A program made the position numbers and the translations under genes. The notes beneath the pieces are model-generated. The model had not been told where the DNA came from. It was given only the letters and a program-made list of their open reading frames with translations, and ran no database searches. A stretch of DNA of 64,000 nt from Conchocele bisecta (lineage: Eukaryota; Mollusca; Bivalvia; Lucinida; Thyasiridae): assembly GCA_029237695.1 (NCBI GenBank), contig CM055274.1, positions 70,360,828 to 70,424,827 on the forward strand. The letters run 5' to 3'. Positions 22,094 to 31,821 of this stretch are shown one piece after another. Within the stretch, counting starts at the first letter, position 1; the number at the start of each line of letters is the position of its first letter.

Positions 22094-22204
22094 CTGGCAT
22101 CCAGTGTGGGCATTATATTGCGCCCGGATATACATTTCCCAGCATTTATGTGTCCAAGGTCGATATTTGTGCCGCTTGTGGAGAAAAGAAACGTTCCTAC
22201 ATTT

Positions 22205-22270
22205 GCGTACAACAGCGTAGCCCAAGGTCAGACTGCGCATTCATTGCGCAGTCTGACCTTTGGCCTACGT
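22205..22270. repeat. GCGTAGCCCAAGGTCAGACT hairpin
   Basis: A 29-nt arm inverted around TGCGCATTCATTGCGCA; a GATC-family hairpin related to 7810-7985. Confidence 0.7.
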
Positions 22271-22410
22271 TGTTAGCAGGCTAACTGCAATCCGCACAGC
22301 GATTAGTTTCTCAACCAGCAGACGTATAGGAGGTCTAATCGCAAACAGCTTCAATATCAAAACGTCTGGCCACATTGAAGTAACGTTAGAAAACAATCGT
22401 ACACAAAATA

Positions 22411-23389
22411 TTTCGTCCACAGTATCGGTATGCTATAAAAACAGTGGTGTTAATGTTGCGATTTGTGGGCGGAACAAAAATCGCAACTTTTCTCAGCCAG
22501 TAGCACATTTAGAAAATGCCATTAGGGCATGTATGGCAGTGTAGAACATGTACGAGTGACTGGAGAAATGGGGCTTATAGGATTTGTGACTAGTGTAGCT
22601 CCTTATTAAATAGCACACTCCTGTAGCCTGATATCGATCGTTATTACCTAACTCCCTATATAAGTTGCATAGTTTTGACGAATTCCCTGGATTTCGGCGT
22701 GTCTGGGAAATAGTTGCATGTGCCTGGGCAATAGTCAAAACTATTTTCACCCCTAAAAGTCACGACGTCGTGATTTGTGTCAAAGATAATGTCATAAGAT
22801 TCAACGCAATACATATAGGTCTGTCGATGTATCCAAGCCCAAATTAACGTTCATTTCATCACGTACTGTATATTACTGGTCGAATAAGGTAATAAAAAGT
22901 AAGGTAATAAAACAGTTATTGCATGGTCATTCGGGGAACAGTCAAAACATGTTTCTCCTGGGCGCGGTCGACTACCCGATGCACTATTGCCCTCGGCCTC
23001 GAGTCGTCATCAGCACTTTCCCATCCGACTTCGGCCTCGGATCGTCAACAGCACATCCTGGGAAAGTTTTGACTGTTCCCTGAAGTGGATGGCCACGAGA
23101 CAAATGTATACTATTGCTCGTTAAAAGCATGGTATTTCATTGATAAGTGCAGATCATGATCGGATGGTGCGTGTGCACAGGTTGACCTGGATCTACACTG
23201 GTCACAAAACCCATAAGCCCCACTTCTCAAGTCACAGCCATATATACTCAATCGTACAGTGGACCAATACGTGTTATTCATTAGTTACCGTATATAGAGA
23301 ACATTGCATCAGTGACGATTTAATATATTCATCAACTGATTTTATAACAATAGAGGCTATGTAGTTTCTCATGAAATCTGTCCTCAATA
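22411..23389. other. No gene; GATC-type repeat fragments
   Basis: Fragments of the GATC/AAACCCATAAGCCCCA repeat at about 22545-22600 and 23150-23225; otherwise AT-rich sequence without exons. Confidence 0.4.
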
Positions 23390-23393
23390 TTAA

Positions 23394-23632
23394 CCCTTTC
23401 AACCCTAAGGAACTGGAATGGACTGTGATATGCTAATGTTCCGACCAATCCAGTGGTCACAAAATGATTTTCAGATTCGTCCATTTATGAAAAGGGGGTG
23501 GTTTTGTTCTAAGAAATATGAAAATTACTTGCAAAAAGTGCAAATCCAGATGAGCCGGCTCGTAACGAGCCGTCTCATCAGGATCTGCACTGTTTGCATA
23601 AACCGCTATAGCGGGCTTTCGGGTTCAAAGGG
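23394..23632. mobile_element. piggyBac-like MITE (TTAA target site)
   Basis: Ends CCCTTTCAACCC and GGGTTCAAAGGG flanked by TTAA at 23390-23393 and 23633-23636, as in piggyBac elements (TTAA duplication, CCC ends). It carries the GAGCCGGCTCG hairpin. Other copies: 14974-15118 (cut), 51247-51455 and 53407-53625 (reverse). Confidence 0.7.
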
Positions 23633-23706
23633 TTAATAACCATCATGTTAATCAACACAAATGTTAGATTTTGTATTGCAAAAGCACGTCATACAGTGAA
23701 GCTGTA

Positions 23707-24646
23707 CAGGGTGACCAAAAAACACTTGGATACTTTTTGTAACCCATATATCTTTCGACATATTGTTCGAATCTTAATAAATTTTGGCATACATATTGGG
23801 GGATGTCTGTGCTATTTGAAGGATATACATTACGTACTGCTCATGCACACAATTTGACGCCATTATGATTGTGGCGTCACTAGGTCATACTCTGGAATTT
23901 CCATTGCAGCGAACGAATAAATGATATATTAAATTCATAAATACATGTTAGGCACATGTCCAATGCCATTAAAAGCAAATATTACGCTGATAAGTTGATA
24001 ACTGTCACCAGAAAACATCCTACACGCGCAAGACTGGGTAACTGAACATTCAAAGTGACGCGGATGTCAGCAATTCGTATTTTAGCAAAATTGAGACAAA
24101 GTTGCGGCATTTTATGCCTAATCATGGCTAGAATTTGGCACTCGCAAAATGCGAGTGGTTTCTGAATAATGCTAGTTAAAATTCAAGGCGCTAGCAAAAA
24201 AACTGTGAGTGCCAATTTCAAAATGAAAATCTTCAAAGTTCTGTCGCGATTGTTTTGTTCTGAACAGCGTCTGGATCATGAAATGCTTTCGTCAAAGCCC
24301 CTTTTTGATACGAGCATTGGACGTAATTAGTAATGTAAACGGTGAATGCATGCATTTACATTTTATTACTAGATGATGGTTTTAATGTACTAAATGCAAT
24401 TTTGCAGCAGGAAAGTGGTTTAGTACTATTTTACAGCAGTTTTATAGCGTTAGGTACAAATGGTCGTGATGTCAAAATCGCCATGGCAACGGTATGCGTG
24501 TAGTTTCGATAAAGTAAATATAAAGTGCATACGCCAAATGTAATAGCCAATATGTAGGTCAAATTTGTGAATATTGACAGATTCTATATCGAGATACAAG
24601 TTCTATATAAAAAAAAAATAGTCCAATTTATTTTTGGGCCACCCTG
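23707..24646. mobile_element. 940-bp Tc1/mariner-like element without transposase
   Basis: CAGGGTGACCAAAAA at the left and TTTTTGGGCCACCCTG at the right, flanked by TA (23705-23706, 24647-24648). The CAGGGTG..CAAAAA end is common in mariner-type elements. The interior has no catalytic frame. Confidence 0.65.
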
Positions 24647-24649
24647 TAT

Positions 24650-25354
24650 ATACAGCGACAGTACCGTAACCAGTACGAGACCATCGCTCCCCGACCCCCA
24701 TATCGGGACTTGGTTCGCCTGGTCTGGTTTTTACCTCTGGTTACGGCCATCAAGCTGAAGCGGTCTCATTGCATTATTTATTACCTTTATAGTGCTTTAT
24801 AATTGTTTATATACGTCTTCCAGTCAATGCCAATTTAAAGCAATAAATATCATGGTTAGATTGCCCGACTAGTGACCAGTGCCGACTTGAGCAGACTGCC
24901 CAGTTCGACCGGCGGCTCTGGTCGGATACAACGCAACGTCCCATTCAAATGTCAATGTATTTTGTTCTGCCTTGGAACTGATTACACTCGATGATTAACT
25001 GTGGGTGCTATACACATGGATACGAGGTGAGGTTATGTCTAAACATGTGATTGTATTGTTTCGCGATACACCAACTAGTTGTACACGACAAATAAAGTTA
25101 GTTGCATTCAAAACAAGAAATGACATCGTTAAACGAAGTTTATCCCCTCACTGGCAGCCTCGATAACAAAAAGATAAAAAAAAACTAGCAGTTTTGCCTT
25201 GCAAACTAGGTGAACACAAGTCCTCAGTGACTTTGGGCAGTCGATGTGGGTCGTATGCAAAAAAAAAGCAACATCCCTAAACACACATTGCGGCCAAATA
25301 TATCAAGATCGGTAAAGCGGTAAAGTAATTGAAAAATGAAAGGCGTTACTAACG
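24650..25354. other. No feature recognised
   Basis: AT-rich, no repeat or exon seen. Confidence 0.45.
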
Positions 25355-25640
25355 CAGGTTTGTTTAATGGTGTTTAACGACACATCAACGAGTAGGATCC
25401 CGCATTCAACCTGCTGCATTGGGGGTGGGGATCACTCGAGTGGCTTTGGTGTGGTATAGACCGACCTGGCACCAGGCCAGATTATTCTACTTTCAGTCCT
25501 GAATATATATAAATGTATTATGTAAATATTCCAATTTTGAGAAACAAACAGAATATTTACATGGAAATTTATATTCAGGGCCGAAATTAGAATAACCCGA
25601 CCTGGCGACAGGTCCATACCACACCACAGATGGAAGACTC
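25355..25640 (+). repeat. GTTTAACG...CCTGCTGCATTGGG dispersed repeat, copy 1
   Basis: GTGTTTAACGACACATCAAC, CATTCAACCTGCTGCATTGG and GGTCCATACCACACC are shared with 34081-34310 and, reversed, 51785-51960 and 53935-54090. Behaves like a SINE or other short dispersed repeat common in mollusc DNA. Its right part resumes at 26773 after the foldback insertion. Confidence 0.6.
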
Positions 25641-26772
25641 GGACCTACACCAACAAAATGCCTATTAAAAAAATCACATTACCCCACCCACTTGGTCTCG
25701 TACATTACCATCTTCTATTTATAGAAAGGTGGGTAAGAATATGGCTATTATAGAAAGAGCCCTCTCTTTTCCGATTCGCACAAACACAATAAATATCGAT
25801 TAAATGTATGAAATATGTCTCTGGCAATCGATAAATGTATTAGGTGTGTGAATATACTCACTTCAAATCGCTGTTTCAAGCATTTATCGAGTTATTCGCG
25901 TTTTGATTACCCCATCCAAAGCGAAAGTTGCGTGTACGAAAAAATCTCACACAGAATCGGAGGCCGTCCGGCGTGGATTATCGGTCATATTTGGCCGATA
26001 GCTGATCGCCAGCTCAAACTAATGACGTGCACCAGGACCATATACATTAGAAACTCCAACCATACAACGTTCGTCCAATTCTGATCGTTCACCGATCTAA
26101 AAAAACACTTTTTTGTCTAATTTCGTTCATTATCTGGAACCGGGTCAATGCACCATCTTCCATAATACAACCGGAAGCGTCTATGTAAAGAACATCTCTG
26201 ATTGGCTAAATCTAAACTGTGATGACGTCATTCAACCTATTTCGGGATTCCGGAAGACATAATCTGATAGTACGCGAATCATGAATGAAAGTAGAAAAAA
26301 TGTGTTTTTTAGATCGGTGAACGATCACAATTGGACGAACTGTGTATGGTTGGAGTTGCTAATGTACATGCTCATGGTGCACGACTTTAGTTTGAGCTGG
26401 CGATCAGTTAGTTATTGGTCAAATATGACCGATAATTCACACCGGACGGCCTCCGATTCTGTGCGAGATTCTTTCGTACTCGCAAATTTCGCTTTGGATG
26501 GGGTATACAAAATGCGAATAACTGAATAAATGCTGGAAACAGCGATTTGAAGTGAATATATTCGCACACCTAATACCTTTATCGATTGCCAGAGACAGAA
26601 GTCATACATGTAATCGATGTTTATTGTGTTTGTGCGAGCCGGAAGAGAGAGGGCTCTTTCTATAATAGCCATATTTATACTCACCTTTATAAATAAAATA
26701 TGGTACTGTACGAGACCAAGTTGGTGGGGTAATGGGATTTTTTTAATCGGCATTTTTTTTGTGTCGTAGGTC
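25641..26772. mobile_element. 1.1-kb foldback element with about 480-bp arms
   Basis: Left arm about 25650-26135, right arm about 26275-26765, loop about 140 bp. Paired blocks include TTAAAAAAATCACATTACCC with GGGTAATGGGATTTTTTTAA, AAGAGCCCTCTC with GAGAGGGCTCTT, GAGGCCGTCCGG with CCGGACGGCCTC, and AGATCGGTGAACGATC. It interrupts the repeat at 25355; CCACACCA lies on both sides. No coding sequence recognised. Confidence 0.7.
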
Positions 26773-26830
26773 CACACCAGTCACTCGACCCCTTCCCCTA
26801 AATGAAATGCGATTACGAATACTCATATTA

Positions 26831-27532
26831 CTCATATAAGGGGTACATGTATAAACAAATTCAACTCTCATATCACAACATCTGCAACTAAACCAGGCCA
26901 GGTCGCGATTTCAGCAAGGATGAATCCCGATGTTAAATCACCATGGATACCCTTCACATGGTATATATACCCGCTACGATACACGATACACATAGATACC
27001 CCTGGAATTCCCACCGTGGCACATCTGACAACGTTGTAGCTATCTGCCTGCAGCACACTGGGCAGGCAAGCCATTTTATGTGTAGAAGTTAATCGACTGA
27101 ACTTTGTCTCCCACTCAATATTGAAGTGCTCGTGCTGAACTTCAAGGGATGAAATGCCATTTATTCATCAAGACTGCCTTCTCATACAAACAATGTGGAG
27201 TTCACAAGATCTGAAAGTTACCAATGATGAAATCAAAGGTCTGGTCAACTCCGACCTTTGTAACATCGGGACAGCTGTAAAGTACATATACGTTAAAACC
27301 CACACGAGAACACGCTGGGCCAGAGAAAATTTATCTTGAACATTGTCACCCAAAGCAATAATAAATGGTCAGACATTATTAATTTTAACTTTTTTTTTAT
27401 AAATATTTTCAAGAACTATAGTACACAATATGTGATAGAAATTAGTGTTGCTTTTATCCATTTACGTTTTTAATACACATACACTGATTTTACTTCTTCA
27501 AACATGTAGATGAGAATGTACTACATGTAACT
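26831..27532. other. No feature recognised
   Basis: Short overlapping open frames on both strands at 27154-27353 but no splice context or recognisable motif. Confidence 0.4.
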
Positions 27533-28515
27533 AGAAATGGACGCTTGTCGACAAGCGCATGTGTATCCCCTCCCCAGATACACAAGTAGTTTGAAAAAAG
27601 GGTGTTCGAGTTATGCTCCGGAGACAAAATCAGCACTTGACGGAAAAACAAAGGGAGATAACTAAAAAATTAGTGATGCAAGAGTTGTCATTCTTGCGCG
27701 ACACACATTTAGGGTCGTGGTCTATGCATGTGTGAAGTTTCATGAAAATATTCCAAAGGGTGTTCGAGTTATGCTCCGGACACGAAATCAGTGCACGAAA
27801 CAACAAAGGGAGATAACTAAGAAATTAACGACGCAAGAGTTGTCATTATTACGTGCGACACACCTTTGGGTCGTCTTCTATGCATGTGTGAAGTTTAATA
27901 AACTAGAAAATGTGTTCATAGAACACGGATGTCCCACATATCGCTTTGATAATAAATGAGGCCAAATTCCAAGTCAAAATTTTCTTTTACCCGAGCGTTA
28001 AAGTTTTTGAAGCACCAAGTATGTGACCTTGACCCTGGGCTTGGCGGAGGCATGACGAACGTCCATTTGGCACAGGGCGGTAGAGGACCATTAGAGCAAT
28101 GCATATATGAAATATGAAGCTGATCCGTGAAAGAAAACAGAAATTATAAGATATTTACCGGAGCGTTAAAGTTTTTGAAGCACTAAGTATGTGATCTTAA
28201 CCCTGGACTTGGCGGGGGCAGGACGAACGTGGATTTTGCACAGGGCGGTAGAGGACCATTAGAGCAATGTGTATATGAAATATGAAGGAGATCGGTCGAA
28301 GGGTGAAGAAATTATGAGACAATTACCCGAGTGTTAAAGTTTTGTGACGGACGGACGGGATGACGGGACGCACGTTCCTACGAATGAATACTTGTTGGGT
28401 TTTTACTCTATAAAAATACCCAACAAGAGTACCCAACAAGTACCCAATCGTGTGTGCGGACGGACGGACGGACGGACAAGGGTAACACTAAATGCCCCCT
28501 CCACTATCGTGGTGG
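27533..28515. mobile_element. ATGCCCCC-ended element with 2-3 internal satellite units
   Basis: Starts like 47145 (AACTAGAAATG, then CTTGTCGACAAGCG), contains CAAAGGGAGATAACTAA-type units and two GACCTTGACCCTGGGCTTGG units (about 27985-28330), then ACGGACGGACGG and an end hairpin ATGCCCCCT...GGTGGGGCAT. Confidence 0.55.
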
Positions 28516-28603
28516 GGCATACAAATATTCCAAAGGGCGTTCGAGTTATGCTCTGGATACAAAATCAGAGCACGAAACAACAAAGGGAGATAAGTAAACA
28601 AGA

Positions 28604-28810
28604 ATTCCGTGGAATTAAATGCCTCGCCTTGTCCCGCCTTGACCTCGAGCCTGGGCCTGAAAGCAATTTTCACTGGCCCGAACATATTAAACAATTATTG
28701 ACTAGCGAGCCATAGAATATCAGATTATATTCTATGGCTCACTAGTCAATAATTGTTTTATTATATGATAATAGTCTGTATATAGCACTTACGACCTTAT
28801 GCTACTAGAC
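28604..28810. repeat. Palindrome CTATGGCTCACTAGTCAATA, duplicated at 38564-38780
   Basis: TATTGACTAGCGAGCCATAG and its inverse around AATATCAGATTATATT, with flanks GTCCCGCCTTGACCTCGAGC and ATAGCACTTACGACCTTATG. The same 200 bp recurs at 38564-38780. Confidence 0.65.
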
Positions 28811-28974
28811 AACAAGAAACGAGGCAAAGCCACGAAGGCCAGGTTTTTTCCAAGCATGGACACTTGGATAACATAATTATACCCACTTTGTGTAGACTAG
28901 ATGGCCGTGGCCTGCATGTCGCGCCTTGGGGCGAGGCATGGACATTAAAAAAATAGATATAGTAGATGGAAAAA

Positions 28975-29290
28975 CTTTAACGAAAAAACTTTAACCGGAC
29001 ACTCGGACGTACGGACGGACGTATGCCAAAAGGCCGACGATATCGCGCTTTCCGCAAGCGGGTGCGACAATGATGATAAACACCCATGTGAAGCAGTTGC
29101 AGAGATATAGTACACGAAAAAACTTTAACAAATAAATTCCAAGTAATTTGACCTTGACATTGATCACAGGGGCCGCACGGTTGGGGGGTAGAATGAAAAT
29201 ATGGACGATGATAAACACCCATGTGAAGTTTCAAGGTAATGGGCGAAGCAGTTGCAGAGATATAGTATAACGAACAAGTTTTAACCAAAA
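28975..29290. repeat. CGCTTTCCGCAAGCGGG repeat, related to 40900-41240
   Basis: Repeated AAGTTTCAAG.., GCAGTTGCAGAGATATAGTA and the hairpin CGCTTTCCGCAAGCG; similar termini at 41213-41240 and 41562-41590. Confidence 0.45.
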
Positions 29291-29399
29291 AATTTAACCA
29301 GACGTACGTTAAAAAGTTAACGTTGAAAATGGCTAAGTCAATTACGTAGAAATAATAGGTGAAGGTAAAAAAATGGTCACATGTTGTATAGTTGTATGT

Positions 29400-29680
29400 G
29401 GTAGGCACCCCTTGGTTATGAAGCTGTGAAAGTTTGGTGGTCCTAGGTGGTACAGTAGCAAAGAAATGGATTTAAACACGAAAACTTAACATTGTAAACG
29501 CGAAAACTTAACATTGAAAATGGCTAAGTCGACTGCGCGGAAAAAATGGGTCAAGTTAAAAAAAAAGTAGTATGTTGGATAGTGATATGTGGTGGGCACC
29601 CCTTGATTATGAAGCTGTGAAAGTTTGGTGGTCCTAGGTGGTACAGTACCAAAGAAATGGACTCAAACACGAAAACTTAA
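29400..29680. repeat. Two direct repeats (GTTATGAAGCTGTGAAAGTT)
   Basis: ATGAAGCTGTGAAAGTTTGG followed by TCCTAGGTGGTACAGTA occurs at about 29416 and 29609, with AAAATGGCTAAGTC blocks near 29327 and 29517. Confidence 0.6.
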
Positions 29681-29784
29681 CATTGATTGTGGACGCCGCC
29701 CGCCCGCCCTTCGCCAATCCAATAGCCTGGATTTTTTTCTTCAAAAAACCTGGCTAAAAATTGAAAAAGAATTTGAAAAAAAAA

Positions 29785-30610
29785 GTTTAAAAATAATGCT
29801 TGCTACTGGAGCCCAGAATTTTTTTTAATAGTCCTATATTTATCTACATATATCTGCACAGGTCCACATAATGCCACAATATTTTCAACACCGTTTACGG
29901 AAATGTAATATACAAAAAAAATAAAATAATAATGCTCGCTACTAGAGCCCAGAATTTTTGTTAATAGTCCTCTATATTTATCTACATATATCTGCACAGG
30001 TCCACATGCTGCCACAATATTGTCAACACAGTTTACGGAAATGTAATAATGTACCTGTAATAAGTTAGTGGTCAGTTAAAAAGAATGTAAAAAAAAATAT
30101 TAAATTTAAAAAAAATAATGCTCCCTACTAGAGCCCAGAATGTTTTTTAATAGTCCTATATTTATCTACATATCATATATGCACAGGTCCACATATTGCC
30201 ACAATATTTTCAACACAGTTTACGGAAATGTAATATAATCATTCACCTGTATAAATTACCTGTAAGTGGTCAGTGGTCAGTTGCACATGCTAGCACATGC
30301 ACAGGTGAATAGTCTGTATATAGCACTTACGACCTTATGCTACTAGACAAAAATTGAAAAAGAATTTGAATGGAAAAAAAAAGTTTAAAAATTAAAAATA
30401 ATAATGCTTGCTACTGGAGCCCAGATTTTTTTTTAATGGTCCTATATTTATCTACATATATCTGCACAGGTCCACATAATGCCACAATATTTTCAACACA
30501 GTTTACGGAAATGTAATATCCAATGTAGTAATTTACCTGTATAAATTACCTGTGGTCAGAGTGGTCAAGACTGGACATTTGAACATGCTAGCACATGCAC
30601 AGGTGAATGG
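29785..30610. repeat. Direct repeats TATCTGCACAGGTCCACAT
   Basis: Four units with CTACTGGAGCCCAGAATTTT, TATTTATCTACATATATCTG and CACAATATTTTCAACAC then GTTTACGGAAATGTAATA (near 29807, 29940, 30120, 30412); a fifth fragment is at 41368-41410. Confidence 0.7.
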
Positions 30611-30689
30611 TTCTCCCAGTCTCTATTGTTCTCTCTACAGGTAAGGTGTACAGAGCACACAGAAAAGGTGTACAGAGCAGACGAGAAAA

Positions 30690-31320
30690 CGGGTCTTCAT
30701 GCATTATTGTCCAGTTCGTAGAGGGCGCAAAACAAAAAAGGGAGACAACTAAAAAATTAGCTACGCAAGAGTTGTCATTCTTGTGCGCGACACACCTCCG
30801 GGTCGTGGTCTATGCATGTGTGAAGTTTCATGAAAATATTCCAAAGGGTGGTGGAGTTCTGCTCTGGACAGGAAATTAGTGCGCGAAAACAAAAAAGGGA
30901 GATAACTCAAAAATTACCTATGCAAGAGTTGTCATTCTTGTGCACAACACCTTCGGTTCGTGGCCTAATTGAATGTGTGAAGTTTCATAAAAATATTCCA
31001 AAGGGTGGTCGAGTTATGGTCAATCAGTGCGCGAAACAAAAAAAAGGAGATAACTAAAAAATTAGCTATGCAAGAGTTGTCATTCTTGTGCGCGACACAC
31101 CTTCGGGTCGTGGTCTATGCATGGGTGAAGTTTCATGAAAATATTCCAAAGGGTGGTCGAGATATGCTCCGGACACGAAATCAGTGCGCTGAACAAAAAA
31201 AGGGATAACTCAAAAATTAGCTATGCAAGAGTTGTCATTCTTGTGCGCGACACCTTCGGGTCCTGGTCTATGCATGTGTGAAGTTTCATGAAAATATTCC
31301 AAAGGGTGTCCGGGGGATAC
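30690..31320. repeat. About 150-bp tandem repeat (GAGATAACT / GAGTTGTCATTCTTGTG)
   Basis: Four to five units each with GCAAGAGTTGTCATTCTTGT, GTGTGAAGTTTCATGAAAAT, ATTCCAAAGGG and AAAAAAGGGAGATAACT. Other units are at 27600-27915 and 28525-28605. Confidence 0.75.
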
Positions 31321-31404
31321 AATTAATTGTCTATGGCCTTTAAAAACCCATACGTCACAATTCAAATATGGACTTTAACCCTTACTACGCTGAATTAAAT
31401 GTTG

Positions 31405-31560
31405 TCGTCTGCTGGAAACGTTTTATTTTCAATATTTCTCGACAAAAATCTGGTTTTGACAGCACATGAGAATCATCTCCAGTGGAGACGATTCTCCTGT
31501 GCTGTCAAAACCAGTTTTTTGTCAAGAATTAAAGCAAAAATGAAAAACAGCAGACGGCAA
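31405..31560. repeat. GAGAATCGTCTCC hairpin just past eL22
   Basis: TTTTGACAGCACATGAGAAT and its inverse around CATCTCCAGTGGAGACG; outer arms GTCTGCTGG/CAGCAGAC also pair. The right edge is 62 bp from the eL22 polyadenylation signal. The same hairpin half-sites occur at 44195, 44325, 45405 and 45525. Confidence 0.7.
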
Positions 31561-31621
31561 TTTTTAGTCAACAGCGTAGGAAGGGTTAATCAAGAAACAC
31601 AACAACGATCTTGTCAACACG

Positions 31622-31627
31622 TTTAAT
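31622..31627 (-). terminator. eL22 polyadenylation signal ATTAAA
   Basis: On the minus strand an ATTAAA hexamer, the commonest variant of AATAAA, lies 46 nt after the eL22 stop, followed by GT/T-rich sequence. This gives a short 3'UTR of about 60-80 nt, normal for ribosomal-protein mRNAs. Confidence 0.6.
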
Positions 31628-31673
31628 GCATCAGTACATAAATAGAGAGCGAGTGTTGAGAGTGGGAGGGAGA

Positions 31674-31821
31674 TCACTCGTCACCGTCCTCCTCCTCGTC
31701 CTCCTCGTTGTTGATCTGGAAGTAGCGCAGCTCGTACGTGTCCTTGGCGGCGGCCACGACGCGCAGCCAGTCTCGCAGGTTGTTCTTCTTCAGGTACTTC
31801 TTTGTCAGGTACTTCAGGTAC
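31674..31821 (-). CDS. RPL22: eL22 coding exon 4 with stop
   Basis: 148 nt. One base completes the Arg codon, then [33 protein letters not shown] and an acidic tail before TGA (31676-31674). The acceptor is TTGCAG. This is the most conserved part of eL22, and there is no frame damage. Confidence 0.97.

Noticed and set aside
21629..22240. 203-codon minus-strand open frame
   Set aside because: It runs through the 60-bp satellite and opposite the glycine-rich exon; its repeated peptide motifs follow the repeat period and match no family.
26412..26777. 121-codon minus-strand frame
   Set aside because: Lies in the arm of a foldback element; its partner arm at 25640-26100 is not open in the corresponding frame.
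28977..29408. 143-codon minus-strand frame
   Set aside because: Covers dispersed CGCTTTCCGCAAGCG repeats; no motif, ends in ACGGACGG-derived residues.
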